A stretch of 56,715 bases of DNA from Polaromonas sp. UBA4122. Its GTDB lineage: Bacteria > Pseudomonadota > Gammaproteobacteria > Burkholderiales > Burkholderiaceae_C. Of the stretch, positions 35,999 through 44,977 are shown piece by piece (position 1 is the first letter of the stretch; every line of letters starts with the position of its first letter). A program made the position numbers and the translations under genes. The notes under the pieces are model-generated. The model made no database searches and had not been told where the DNA came from. It saw only the letters and a list, made by a program, of their open reading frames with translations. The stretch lies in NCBI GenBank assembly GCA_002381615.1, contig DFWY01000096.1, positions 1 through 56,715 on the forward strand. Direction: 5' to 3'.

Positions 35999-36979
35999 AT
36001 GAAACACAAAATACTGGTTGCCCGAGCCATCTTTCCCGAGATCATCGACAAGCTCGCACAGCATTTTGAGGTCGAATCCAACCAGAACGATGAGACCTGG
36101 TCCAAGGCCGAACTGACCGAGCGTCTGAGAGACAAAGATGGCGCTTTCACCACCGGCGGTGACCGTATTGATGCCGAGGTGCTCGCCGCCTGCCCCAGGC
36201 TGAAGATCTGCGCCAACATGGCGGTGGGCTACAACAATTTTGATATCGAGGCCATGACGGCAGCCGGTGTGCTGGCCACCAATGCGCCCGATGTGCTGAC
36301 CGAAACCACCGCTGACTTCGGCTTTGCCTTGCTGATGGCCGCCGCCCGCCGCATCACCGAGAGCGAGCACTATTTGCGGGCCGGCAAGTGGAGCAAGTGG
36401 AGTTACGACATGTTTGCGGGCTCCGACATTCACGGTGCCACGCTGGGCATTCTGGGCATGGGCCGCATCGGACAGGGAATTGCCAAACGCGGTGCGCATG
36501 GCTTTGGCATGAAGGTGATTTATCACAACCGTTCCCGCCTCGATGCCGCGCTAGAGGCAGACTGCAAGGCCAGTTATGTCAGCAAGGAAGCGCTGCTCAA
36601 GACGGCCGACCATGTGGTGCTGGTGCTGCCGTATTCGCCAGCGTCCCACCACACCATTGGCGCTGCCGAGCTGGCCCTGATGAAACCCACCGCCACGCTG
36701 ATCAATATCGCACGCGGCGGCATTGTCGACGATGCCGCCCTGGCCGTAGCGCTGCGTGAAAAACGCATTGCCGCGGCAGGCCTGGATGTGTTCGAAGGCG
36801 AGCCCAAGCTCAATCCTGATCTGCTGACGGTGCCCAACGTCGTGTTGACGCCGCACATTGCCAGTGCCACGGTGCCGACGCGTCTGGCCATGGCCGACCT
36901 GGCCGTCGACAACCTGATTGGTTTTTTCAAGGATAAAAGGCCTCTGACCCCCTTGAATCCTCATGTTCTTGCTCTTTAA
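35999..36979 (+). CDS. D-2-hydroxyacid dehydrogenase (glyoxylate/hydroxypyruvate reductase, GhrB type)
   Basis: The 326-residue NAD(P)-dependent enzyme has the dinucleotide motif LGILGMGRIGQGIAKR (149-164). The catalytic triad is R239 in NIARGGIVDD, E268 in FEGEPKLNP and H286 in LTPHIASAT. The ANMAVGYNNFDIEAM segment near 73-87 is typical of glyoxylate/hydroxypyruvate reductases. It would interconvert hydroxypyruvate or glyoxylate with D-glycerate or glycolate. This is metabolically close to the glycerate made by the uronate pathway, though the loci are 18 kb apart. A GGAGA site precedes the ATG. It converges with the VTT protein gene. Confidence 0.92.
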   Translation: MKHKILVARAIFPEIIDKLAQHFEVESNQNDETWSKAELTERLRDKDGAFTTGGDRIDAEVLAACPRLKICANMAVGYNNFDIEAMTAAGVLATNAPDVLTETTADFGFALLMAAARRITESEHYLRAGKWSKWSYDMFAGSDIHGATLGILGMGRIGQGIAKRGAHGFGMKVIYHNRSRLDAALEADCKASYVSKEALLKTADHVVLVLPYSPASHHTIGAAELALMKPTATLINIARGGIVDDAALAVALREKRIAAAGLDVFEGEPKLNPDLLTVPNVVLTPHIASATVPTRLAMADLAVDNLIGFFKDKRPLTPLNPHVLAL

Positions 36980-37025
36980 TCGATAGCGTGTCCGGCGGCC
37001 ACCGGCGTGCCGCAGGCGCTTGTGG

Positions 37026-37775
37026 CTACGAGAGGGATGCGCGCTTGTGTCGCCGTCGCCACCAAAGCCAGGCCAGGCCCAGTGCGACAAGCGCCACAGC
37101 GGCAGCAGAGAGCAGCACCACATACTGTTTTTGCATGAACGCGTTGCCGAGAAAAACCGTACCCAGGGCATACGGAAGCTCGGTGAGCACCAGCGCGCCG
37201 AAATAGATGCGCAGCGGGTAGCCGAGAAGCCCGAAGAAGTAGCCCGAAACGTCTGACGGAACCGCCAGCTGAACCAGCACGGCGGTGACGAACGAGCCAC
37301 CTTCTGGGATACGATTTTCGTAGCGGTCGAACATTCCACCGGGCAGCATCCGCTGCACGGCGGGGCGTTTCAGGCGGCGGCCAATGGCGTAGGTGACAAG
37401 CCCGCCCAGACACCAGCCACTCCACAACAAGAGAAAGCAGCCCATCTCGCCCCAGGTCTGTATGCCAATGGGAACGATCAGCACACCGGAGAAGAACACC
37501 AGCATGGCCGAGAGCGCCGCCAGCGCCATGAAAATCAGGGCGCCCAGCACAGGGTGCTGTGAAATCATTGGCTCGGCAAGCGCAATGGCAGCGACGATCT
37601 GGTGGTGAACCTTGTCGGACAAGGCCAGCAGCCCGGTGACGAGCAGGACAGCGATCAGGATTCCCGCGCGCCGCGAGATGTCGGATGATGAGCCCCAAAG
37701 CCCTGAGTGTTCCAGGCTGGCGCCTTTGGATGCGCCCTGCGGCGGCGATGGAGGAGGGGCAAGCGGTGCGGGCAT
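37026..37775 (-). CDS. VTT (SNARE-associated/TVP38) domain membrane protein
   Basis: The 249-residue inner membrane protein has a Pro/Ser-rich cytoplasmic N-terminus (1-35) and about five to six membrane segments. A VTT domain core spans about 80-205. The conserved glycine-rich re-entrant region is FSGVLIVPIGIQTWGEMGCF and the second is VQLAVPSDVSGYFFGLLGYP. The C-terminus is Arg/Lys-rich (WWRRRRHKR). VTT/DedA proteins act in lipid scrambling or membrane homeostasis, but the substrate here is unknown. It is monocistronic on the minus strand, 46 nt from the convergent hydroxyacid dehydrogenase. Confidence 0.85.
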   Translation of the reverse strand: MPAPLAPPPSPPQGASKGASLEHSGLWGSSSDISRRAGILIAVLLVTGLLALSDKVHHQIVAAIALAEPMISQHPVLGALIFMALAALSAMLVFFSGVLIVPIGIQTWGEMGCFLLLWSGWCLGGLVTYAIGRRLKRPAVQRMLPGGMFDRYENRIPEGGSFVTAVLVQLAVPSDVSGYFFGLLGYPLRIYFGALVLTELPYALGTVFLGNAFMQKQYVVLLSAAAVALVALGLAWLWWRRRHKRASLS

Positions 37776-38127
37776 CGAGAGTTTGAGTTACGTTTCTAAG
37801 CTGGAATTATGCGGCGAACCATCAATTGGCGCGCGCGTGGTCATGGCACGCAGCCAGGCACCGAACGCTGGCGCAAGCAGTATCACAAGCAGCCCGAACA
37901 GCATGAGGTCGCCTTGCGCCAGATGCTGTCCTACCCTGCCGCTATCATCGCGCCAGGAGATCACGCTGTGATCAATGATGAAGTGAACGAGGTTGCAATG
38001 ATGACCTGATTGCAAAAGATTGCCCTGAAGGGAAGCTCTAGGCTACGGAATCACCTGGATGATTTTCGCCAGTCAAAATCAGCCGAAGCTGGTTTTGTAC
38101 AACAATAGGGGTTTGGAGGAAACCGGT
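37776..38127. other. intergenic region upstream of rmuC
   Basis: This 350-nt divergent region contains two overlapping short frames on opposite strands (37809-38009 plus, 37788-38015 minus). Neither has a recognisable product or a ribosome site, so I do not call a gene. It also has a perfect 6-3-6 palindrome (GATCACGCTGTGATC, 37959-37973), a possible regulator site. The rmuC ribosome site is at its right end. Confidence 0.5.
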
Positions 38128-39504
38128 TTGAATGACGCTGTGTTTTGGTCTTTGTTGGCGCTTGCCGTTTTGAATGTGTTGGTACTGCTATGGTTGGCGC
38201 TGCGGCGGCCGGATACCGGTGCCGCCCAGGCGGCAGAGCAGGGCAAGGCCGAGTTGCTGGCGGCGGTGCAGGGGCACTCCGAACGTATCGAACGCCTGGA
38301 GCGTGAATTGCGCCGCGAGATCAGCGAGTCCTCGCGTGATGGGCGGCAGGAACTGACGCAAAACCTGGCCACGTTTCAGCAGGCGCTGGTGCAACAGGGC
38401 GCGGAAGCGACGCGCACGCAAAATACCCAGATTGATGCGTTTGGCCAGCAACTGGCACTGCTGCAAAAAACACTGTCTGACACCTTGTCCGGTCAACTCA
38501 CGGCCTTGAGCGAGTCCAACGCGCGCCGCATGGCCGAAGTGCGGCAAACGCTGGAAGCCCAGCTGGCCCAACTGCAGCAAAGCAACGCCGCCAAGCTCGA
38601 CGAGATGCGCAAGACGGTGGATGAAAAGCTGCATGCCACGCTGGAAACGCGCCTGGGCGAAAGTTTCAAGCAGGTTGCTGACCGGCTGGAGCAGGTGCAC
38701 AAGGGCCTGGGAGAGATGCAGACCTTGGCGCAGGGCGTGGGCGACCTCAAACATTTGCTGACCAACGTCAAGACGCGCGGCATTTTTGGCGAAGCCCAGC
38801 TGTCGGCCTTGCTGGAGCAGGTGTTTACCGTCGATCAGTACGCGGCGCAGGTCGTCACCTGCCCTGGCGGCAAGAACCCGGTCGACTTCGCCATCAAGCT
38901 GCCGGGCCGGTCCGATTCGGGTGAGCCGCTGTGGTTGCCGATCGATGCGAAATTTCCCAACGAAGATTACGAGCGCTTGCTCGACGCGCAGCAGCGCGCG
39001 GACGGGCTGGGTGCTGAAATGGCGGGCAAGGCGCTGGAGGTCAGGATCCGGATCGAGGCCAAATCGATGTCAGAAAAATACATAGTGCCGCCTTACACCA
39101 CCGACTTCGCCATCCTGTTTTTGCCGACGGAAGGCTTGTATGCGGAAGTGCTGCGGCGCCCCGGCTTGATGGAGAGCCTGCAGCGCGATCACCGCATCAC
39201 GCTGGCCGGCCCAACGACGCTGCTGGCCATGCTGAGCTCCCTGCAGATGGGCTTCAGGACGCTGGCGCTTGAAAAGCGTTCCAGTGAAGTGTGGCAGGTG
39301 CTGGGCGCGGTCAAGACCGAATTTGGCAAGTTCGGCGACGTGCTCGCCAAGGTTAAATCGCAAACCGAAACCGTGCTCAATACGCTGAGCAGCGCCGAGC
39401 AGCGCAGCCGTGTCATGGGCAAGGCATTGCGCAACGTCGAGGCGCTGCCGGAGATCGATTCGGCCCGGCTGATTCCGCTGGACAAAGACCCGGACGAGAA
39501 TTGA
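38128..39504 (+). CDS. rmuC: DNA recombination protein RmuC
   Basis: The RmuC family limits inversions and repeat rearrangements and contains a restriction-nuclease-like core. The start is taken as the TTG at 38128 because GGAGGA lies 7 nt before it. A frame start at 38059 would add 23 residues and has no such site. The roughly 458-residue protein has an N-terminal membrane helix (LNDAVFWSLLALAVLNVLVL), a long coiled coil (about 35-190), and the RmuC domain. That domain has GIFGEAQLSALLEQVF, CPGGKNPVDFAIKLPGR, LPIDAKFPNEDYERLLDA and FLPTEGLYAEVLRRPGL. It overlaps the MFS gene by 4 nt. Confidence 0.95.
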   Translation: MNDAVFWSLLALAVLNVLVLLWLALRRPDTGAAQAAEQGKAELLAAVQGHSERIERLERELRREISESSRDGRQELTQNLATFQQALVQQGAEATRTQNTQIDAFGQQLALLQKTLSDTLSGQLTALSESNARRMAEVRQTLEAQLAQLQQSNAAKLDEMRKTVDEKLHATLETRLGESFKQVADRLEQVHKGLGEMQTLAQGVGDLKHLLTNVKTRGIFGEAQLSALLEQVFTVDQYAAQVVTCPGGKNPVDFAIKLPGRSDSGEPLWLPIDAKFPNEDYERLLDAQQRADGLGAEMAGKALEVRIRIEAKSMSEKYIVPPYTTDFAILFLPTEGLYAEVLRRPGLMESLQRDHRITLAGPTTLLAMLSSLQMGFRTLALEKRSSEVWQVLGAVKTEFGKFGDVLAKVKSQTETVLNTLSSAEQRSRVMGKALRNVEALPEIDSARLIPLDKDPDEN

Positions 39505-40685
39505 ACCGCGAACTTACCCGCCTGATTCTTGCGCAGATCTGTCTGCACGCCTGCATGACCGGCACGCGCATGGCCGCGCCGCTGCTCGCGCTTCGCGAAG
39601 GGTACAGCCCGGCGGCGGTGGGGGTGCTGCTGGCGCTCTTCGCCTTGGCGTCGGTATTTTTGGCGCTGCCAGCGGGCCGTTTTGCCGACCGGCATGGTCT
39701 GAGGCGGCCCGTCAGCTACAGTGTGCTGGCCGCCGTGACGGGGGCAGGTGCTGCCGCGGCTTTTCCGGTGTTCCCGGTGCTGTGCATGTCTGCGTTGCTT
39801 ACCGGGGGCGCCACCGGCGCGGCCGTCATCTCGCTGCAACGCCATGTCGGGCGCGCAGCTAGTGGAGCCCTGCAGCTCAGGCGGGTTTTCAGCTGGCTGT
39901 CGATTGGTCCGGCGGTCTCCAATTTTCTCGGGCCTTTCACGGCCGGACTGCTGATTGACCATGCGGGCGCAGCGCCGGGCAGTCTTTCGGGCTACCGGGC
40001 TGCTTTTTTCCTGCTGGCAGTGTTGCCCCTTGCCAGCTGGTTTCTGGTCCGGAGAACCCGCGAGCTGCCACCCGTCATTGCGGCGAACGGCGGCACGCCG
40101 CCCAAAGCCTGGGATCTGCTGCGCGAGCCTACGTTTCGCCGGTTGATGCTGGTGAACTGGTTTTTGTCATCCTGCTGGGATGTGCACACCTTTGTGGTGC
40201 CGGTGCTGGGCTTTGAAAGAGGCATCAGCGCGTCAGTCATCGGTTCCATACTGGGCGCATTTGCCGTGGCTGCGGCGGTTATCCGCATGCTGATGCCTGT
40301 GGTGGCGGCGCATCTGCGGGAGTGGCGCGTGTTGGCAAGCGCCATGCTGATCACCGCCGTGCTGTTCGCGGTGTACCCGTTCACGCGCTCGGCGCTGGCC
40401 ATGGGCGTGTGTTCGGTGTTGTTGGGGTTCGCGCTGGGGATGGTGCAGCCCATGGTCATGAGCATGCTGCACCAGATCACGCCCGAGGCGCGCCATGGTG
40501 AAGCGCTGGGGCTGCGGCTGATGGCGATCAACGCATCCAGTGTGCTCATGCCCATGCTGTTTGGCTCGGCCGGTGCGCTGATCGGGATTGCGAGCGTCTT
40601 CTGGATAACCGGCGCCGTGGTGGGCGCCGGTTCGCGCGCGGCCTGGCTGCTCAAGGACAGCCTGACACCTCATGGCGGGCACTGA
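39501..40685 (+). CDS. MFS family transporter
   Basis: The 394-residue, 12-helix inner membrane carrier of the major facilitator superfamily has the loop 2-3 motif GRFADRHGLRRP near 58-69. It has long hydrophobic helices throughout and a second-half repeat of the loop motif that is degraded. The N-terminal LTRLILAQICLHACMTGTRM and C-terminal GEALGLRLMAINASSVLMPM resemble drug/metabolite efflux carriers, but the substrate cannot be told. The TTG start at 39501 overlaps the rmuC stop by 4 nt, so it is translationally coupled to rmuC. Confidence 0.85.
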   Translation: MNRELTRLILAQICLHACMTGTRMAAPLLALREGYSPAAVGVLLALFALASVFLALPAGRFADRHGLRRPVSYSVLAAVTGAGAAAAFPVFPVLCMSALLTGGATGAAVISLQRHVGRAASGALQLRRVFSWLSIGPAVSNFLGPFTAGLLIDHAGAAPGSLSGYRAAFFLLAVLPLASWFLVRRTRELPPVIAANGGTPPKAWDLLREPTFRRLMLVNWFLSSCWDVHTFVVPVLGFERGISASVIGSILGAFAVAAAVIRMLMPVVAAHLREWRVLASAMLITAVLFAVYPFTRSALAMGVCSVLLGFALGMVQPMVMSMLHQITPEARHGEALGLRLMAINASSVLMPMLFGSAGALIGIASVFWITGAVVGAGSRAAWLLKDSLTPHGGH

Positions 40686-40720
40686 TATCAGTAGCCAGCT
40701 CAGGGCGGGCAGCGCTAGAG

Positions 40721-41584
40721 TTAGAGTTTGTAAAACTCCCTGATCGCATCCCAAGCCACCTGCGGGTCATCGACATACTGGAAGAGCTTGAGGTCGTTGG
40801 GTGAAATCGCACCTTCTTCGATCATTACGTCAATGTCAAAGAGCCGTTTCCAGTAGTCGGAGCCAAAAAGAATGATGGGCACTGGCTCGGCCTTGCCGGT
40901 CTGCACCAGCGTGATGACTTCAAACAACTCGTCGAGTGTTCCAAATCCGCCCGGAAAAGCCACCAGCGCTTTGGCGCGCATCATGAAGTGCATTTTTCGC
41001 AGGGCAAAGTAGTGAAATTTGAAGCTCAGACTCGGCGAGATGTAGGGGTTGGGATATTGCTCGTGAGGCAGCGCGATGTTGAGCCCGACGTTGAGTGCGC
41101 CCATGTCATGGGCGCCGCGGTTGGCCGCTTCCATGATGCCTGGGCCGCCACCCGTGCAAATGAACAGCCGCTCCTTGTCCGGCAGCTGGGCGCTGTGGGC
41201 GGCCACGAGCCGGCCAAACAACCGGGCCTGCTCGTAATAACGGGCGTTGCGGACCTGACGCTCGGCCAGGGCCAGCGCCTCCGTGTCACCGCTATGGCGT
41301 GCCTGCTCCAGCATGAGCTGCGCATCTTCGGGGCTGCGAAAGCGCGCGCTGCCGAATACCACAATCGTGTTCTCGATGCCCAGCGCCTGCTGGTCGAGGT
41401 CAGGCTTGAGCATCTCGAGCTGGAAGCGAATGCCGCGCGTTTCGCGGCGCAGCAAGAACTCGGGGTCGGCAAAGGCCAGGCGGTAGGCATCCGCCTGCAG
41501 GGGAATGCCGGCGTCGGCGTGGGCCTTGAGGTCGGCCCAGGCGTCGGCCAGGGTGCGTTCGTTGAGGTCGTGAGGGGTCTTCAT
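40721..41584 (-). CDS. LOG family protein (Rossmann-fold nucleotide 5'-monophosphate phosphoribohydrolase-like)
   Basis: The LOG-domain protein of about 287 residues carries the diagnostic motif FPGGFGTLDELFEV and the nucleotide loop CTGGGPGIMEAANRG. LOG enzymes split adenosine or cytokinin 5'-monophosphates into base and ribose 5-phosphate; many were mis-named lysine decarboxylases. It is about 90 residues longer than minimal LOG proteins owing to an N-terminal helical region (ADAWADLKAHADAGIPLQAD). The ATG at 41584 is 10 nt after the stop of the PRPP-synthetase-like gene; a TTG at 41626 would overlap it. It ends a tight three-gene operon on nucleotide ribose chemistry. Confidence 0.85.
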   Translation of the reverse strand: MKTPHDLNERTLADAWADLKAHADAGIPLQADAYRLAFADPEFLLRRETRGIRFQLEMLKPDLDQQALGIENTIVVFGSARFRSPEDAQLMLEQARHSGDTEALALAERQVRNARYYEQARLFGRLVAAHSAQLPDKERLFICTGGGPGIMEAANRGAHDMGALNVGLNIALPHEQYPNPYISPSLSFKFHYFALRKMHFMMRAKALVAFPGGFGTLDELFEVITLVQTGKAEPVPIILFGSDYWKRLFDIDVMIEEGAISPNDLKLFQYVDDPQVAWDAIREFYKL

Positions 41585-41594
41585 GTAGGGATTG

Positions 41595-42485
41595 TCAATG
41601 AGTTGTACCGGAAAGCGCAGCGGCAATGAGCGGTGCCACGCTCACCGCGTTGCTGGGATGCCTGATGCAGTCGGTGCTCCACACCTCGCCCACACCCGCG
41701 TCAAGAATGACCTGCAAGGCGTCACCCGCAAACAGGGCGTGCGTCACGGCCACATCGACCGAAGCCGCACTCGCTGCCAGCAGCAGGCGCGCGGCGCGCG
41801 CGAGAGTCTGGCCGGTGCTTGCGACATCATCGAGCAAGACCACGGCGCGGCCGGCTACATCTATGGGCGGCAGCTCAATCTCAACGGCCCGGTCGCCGTG
41901 GCGGACCTTGCGGCACACCGCATGGTCAAAACCGTGGCGCGCGGCCGCCTGGGCGATCCACTGCGCCGACTCTTGGTCCGGGCCGACCAGCAGCGGCCGC
42001 TGCCGGCGCTCGGCGATCATATCGGCCAGCAAGGCCGCGCCGGTCAACGCAATGGCGCGGGGCACCGGTACCGCTTCCTGCAGCGTGGCGACCCGGTGCA
42101 GATGCGGGTCCACGGTGATCACTGCGTCAAACAGGTCCGCGAAAAAGCGCCCGACAATGCGCTGGCTTACGGCTTCACCGGGCTGAAATGCCACGTCCTG
42201 GCGCATATAAGCCAGATAGGGCGCCACCAGCGTCAGGTGACGCGCTCCCAGTTCACGCGCGGTGCGGGCTGCCAGCAGCAGCTCCAGCAGTTTTTCATTC
42301 GGATGGTCAAGCGTGCGCAGTATCACCACGCTCTCGGGCAGCGATACGGGAAGGCGCAGCTTGAACTCGCCGTCAGGAAAGTCGTGGCGCTCGATTTTGG
42401 CCAGCTCAAGGCCCGCTGCACGGGCAAGCTGCAGCGCGCTTTCGTGCTCATCTTCAAAGTGCAGCAGCAGGGTCGGTGTCGTCAT
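41595..42485 (-). CDS. ribose-phosphate pyrophosphokinase (PRPP synthetase)-like protein
   Basis: The 296-residue protein has the tandem phosphoribosyltransferase fold of PRPP synthetases. It has the flexible loop YLAYMRQDVAFQPGEAVS, the metal/ATP segment VITVDPHLHRVATL and the PRPP loop VVLLDDVASTGQTLARAA. The wording of these motifs (DPHLHR, RQD..PGE) is nearer to the archaeal-like short form than to the housekeeping bacterial Prs of about 315 residues with DLHA. It is probably a second, specialised copy. Its ATG shares a nucleotide with the stop of the phosphorylase gene upstream, so translation is coupled. It may make PRPP from ribose 5-phosphate released in salvage. Confidence 0.88.
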   Translation of the reverse strand: MTTPTLLLHFEDEHESALQLARAAGLELAKIERHDFPDGEFKLRLPVSLPESVVILRTLDHPNEKLLELLLAARTARELGARHLTLVAPYLAYMRQDVAFQPGEAVSQRIVGRFFADLFDAVITVDPHLHRVATLQEAVPVPRAIALTGAALLADMIAERRQRPLLVGPDQESAQWIAQAAARHGFDHAVCRKVRHGDRAVEIELPPIDVAGRAVVLLDDVASTGQTLARAARLLLAASAASVDVAVTHALFAGDALQVILDAGVGEVWSTDCIRHPSNAVSVAPLIAAALSGTTH

Positions 42486-44086
42486 CAGAACTCCACAAAC
42501 ACGTGTGGTACCTGGTCAGCGCGGCCAATCGTATATCCCGTGGACTTGCTGCAAGCCTGGCGCGCAAACTCCAGGTCCGCGGCAAATCCGGCATGCACGC
42601 GGTACAGCAAGGCGCCAGCCTCCACCGTATCGCCAAGCTTGCACGTCAGATCCACCCCCGCGTTCTTGACCTTGGGAGCGCCGGCGAAGCGGGCAATCCG
42701 CGCGAGTTGCAGGTTGTCGAAGCCGGCAACCACGCCGGCTTCGGGCGCCCGCACCTCAAAGTTCAGCGCACCGAGTTCGGGGTGATTGTGGTCGAAGGAT
42801 TTGCTGCCCTGGGCCTTGATGATGTCATTCATCTTGGCCAACGCGCGGCCCGAGTCCAGAATGTCGCGCGCAATGGCAAAACCGTCGCCGCCGCGCACGT
42901 CTGGATCGCATTCAATGAGGCGGCCAGCCAGCCGCAAGGATTTTTGCCGCAGGTCGACGGGTGCGCGTGGGTCGTTTTCCAGCACGCGCATCACATCACG
43001 GGCTTCGAGCACGGGGCCGATGCCAAAACCGATGGGCTGGCGGCCGTCGGTGATCACCACGTCGAGCGACAGGCTCATGCGTTTGGCGACGTATTCGAAC
43101 AGGCGGCGCAGGCGCTGGGCATCCGGCATTGAGCGCACCTTGGCGGTCGGCCCGATCGGGATGTCGAGCACCAGATGGTTGGAGCCGGCGGCGATTTTTT
43201 TCGACAGGATGGAGGCCACCATCTGTCCCGGCGAATCGAGCGACAGGGGGCGCTCCACGGAAATCAGCACATCATCGGACGGCGAGAGGTTGGCTGTGCC
43301 GCCCCAGGCGATGCATCCACGGTGATTGCGAACGATCTCTTCGAGCTGTTCGACAGGCAGCTCCACATTGGCCAGCACCTCCATGGTGTCGGCGGTGCCG
43401 GCCGGCGAGGTGATGGCGCGCGAGGAGGTCTTGGGGCACAGCAGGCCGTGTGCTGCGACGATTGGCACCACCAGCATGGACGTACGGTTGCCTGGGATGC
43501 CGCCGATGCAGTGCTTGTCCACCACCAGGTGTTCGTGCCAGTCCAGCCGTCGTCCGACCTCGATCATGGCGTCGGTCAGGAAGTACACCTCCTCGCGGTC
43601 CAGCTCGTCGCGGCAGGTGGCCACCACGAAGGCCGTTAGTTCGATCTTGGAGTAGTGGTGCTCGGCAATGTCGCGCACGATGGCGCGGAAATCATCCAGT
43701 TCCAGGCGCTCGCCGTCCAGCTTGCGGTGCAGCGCACCGATTGATTCGGGCGGCTCGGCCTGAGATACCGTGGAGGGGTGACCATCCGCCACGCCCATCT
43801 GGGCAAAGGCCGCCTTGGACAGGCCGAGCTCGCCGCAGGAAACGATGTTTTCGTCGTCCACCACGTTCAGGGTGGCCAGGATGCTGCGTCCATTGGACCG
43901 AATTTCTACTTTCGACAGGGCCTTGAAACCCTCGGCTCGGTAGACCTCGCAGTCGCGGTGCATGTAGGCCACATTCTCAGGGTAGGTGTCGATCAGCACG
44001 CGGCGCAGCGAGAGCCGGGCTGGGCTGAAGGGGCCGTTGCTCGGCACCTGGCAGGCTGCAGACGGTTCAGTAGTCACTTTGTTCAT
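42485..44086 (-). CDS. archaeal-type thymidine/AMP phosphorylase
   Basis: The 533-residue enzyme of the pyrimidine-nucleoside phosphorylase superfamily is longer than DeoA (about 440). It has an extra N-terminal domain (about 25-105) like archaeal AMP phosphorylases. The phosphate-binding motif reads [20 protein letters not shown], with Cys where DeoA has Ser. [18 protein letters not shown] and [11 protein letters not shown] match the AMP-phosphorylase-like group. Such enzymes convert NMP plus phosphate to base and ribose-1,5-bisphosphate. Whether this one uses nucleosides or nucleotides is not certain. It is first in the operon with the PRPP-synthetase-like and LOG genes. Confidence 0.88.
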   Translation of the reverse strand: MNKVTTEPSAACQVPSNGPFSPARLSLRRVLIDTYPENVAYMHRDCEVYRAEGFKALSKVEIRSNGRSILATLNVVDDENIVSCGELGLSKAAFAQMGVADGHPSTVSQAEPPESIGALHRKLDGERLELDDFRAIVRDIAEHHYSKIELTAFVVATCRDELDREEVYFLTDAMIEVGRRLDWHEHLVVDKHCIGGIPGNRTSMLVVPIVAAHGLLCPKTSSRAITSPAGTADTMEVLANVELPVEQLEEIVRNHRGCIAWGGTANLSPSDDVLISVERPLSLDSPGQMVASILSKKIAAGSNHLVLDIPIGPTAKVRSMPDAQRLRRLFEYVAKRMSLSLDVVITDGRQPIGFGIGPVLEARDVMRVLENDPRAPVDLRQKSLRLAGRLIECDPDVRGGDGFAIARDILDSGRALAKMNDIIKAQGSKSFDHNHPELGALNFEVRAPEAGVVAGFDNLQLARIARFAGAPKVKNAGVDLTCKLGDTVEAGALLYRVHAGFAADLEFARQACSKSTGYTIGRADQVPHVFVEF

Positions 44087-44258
44087 GGGAATAGCCTACA
44101 CCGAATTTGTCCTGCAACCGATGCCCGAGGCATGGGGGACTGCAGGAGCTTGTGTTGACCGTAAGCAAAAAGGCCCCTTGAGATAATGCCGCCAAATTAA
44201 GCAAAGGCTCTGCGACGCGCGTCAGCATGGCCGACGGCGACACTTCGGCAGTCCAATG

Positions 44259-44288
44259 AAAAAAGGCTTGCGTTGCGGCAAGCCTTTT
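44259..44288 (-). terminator. rho-independent terminator of efp
   Basis: AAAGGCTTGC (44262-44271) pairs with GCAAGCCTTT (44278-44287), and a run of six T follows on the minus strand. It lies 25 nt past the efp stop. Confidence 0.88.
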
Positions 44289-44312
44289 GTGTGCAGTGGG
44301 GACTGCAATGCG

Positions 44313-44867
44313 TCAGACGCGCTTGCGGTACTCGCCGGTGCGGGTGTCGATTTCAACGACATCGCCTTGTGCCACAAAAATGGGCACACCGATTTCAAAG
44401 CCGGTGGCCAGCTTGGCGGGCTTCAGCACCTTGCCGGAGGTATCGCCTTTGACGGCGGGCTCGGTCCAGGTGATTTCGCGCTGGACGCTGGTGGGTACTT
44501 CGACGGAAATGGCCTTGCCGTCATAAAACACCACTTCAAGGTCCATGCCGTCTTGCAGGTAGTTCAGCGAGTCGCCCATGTTTTCGGCTTCGACTTCGTA
44601 CTGGTTGAACTCTTCGTCCATGCAGATATACATGGGGTCGGCAAAGTAGGAGTAGGTGCAGTCCTTCTTGTCCAGGATGACTTGGTCTATCTTGTCGTCG
44701 GCCCGGTAAACGACTTCGGTGTTGAAGTTGTTCAGCAGGCTTTTGAGCTTCATGCGCACGGTGGAGGAGTTGCGTCCACCGCGGCTGTATTCGGTTTTGA
44801 GCACCACCATCGGGTCTTTGCCTTGCATGATGACGTTGCCAGCGCGTATTTCTTGAGCGATTTTCAT
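44313..44867 (-). CDS. efp: translation elongation factor P
   Basis: EF-P rescues ribosomes stalled at polyproline. The 184-residue protein has the three-barrel fold, starting [19 protein letters not shown]. The tip of domain I reads [12 protein letters not shown], which puts Arg at position 32. This is the residue rhamnosylated by EarP in the beta-proteobacterial and pseudomonad type, in place of the Lys34 modified in enteric bacteria. The C-terminus [17 protein letters not shown] is standard. It is followed by its own terminator and lies 110 nt downstream of earP on the same strand. Confidence 0.97.
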   Translation of the reverse strand: MKIAQEIRAGNVIMQGKDPMVVLKTEYSRGGRNSSTVRMKLKSLLNNFNTEVVYRADDKIDQVILDKKDCTYSYFADPMYICMDEEFNQYEVEAENMGDSLNYLQDGMDLEVVFYDGKAISVEVPTSVQREITWTEPAVKGDTSGKVLKPAKLATGFEIGVPIFVAQGDVVEIDTRTGEYRKRV

Positions 44868-44977
44868 AGCGGTTTTACTGAAGTAGTAGGCCGCTGAATC
44901 TGGGCACCGGTTTTCACCTGTGTGGAGGTTCCGCGGCGGGTTATATGCCGGATTATTTGGCGAGTTATGCGGATTGC

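Noticed and set aside
37809-38009. A 66-codon plus-strand frame upstream of rmuC
   Set aside because: It has no ribosome binding site and no recognised product, and it competes with an equally open frame on the other strand; kept only as a note in the intergenic entry.
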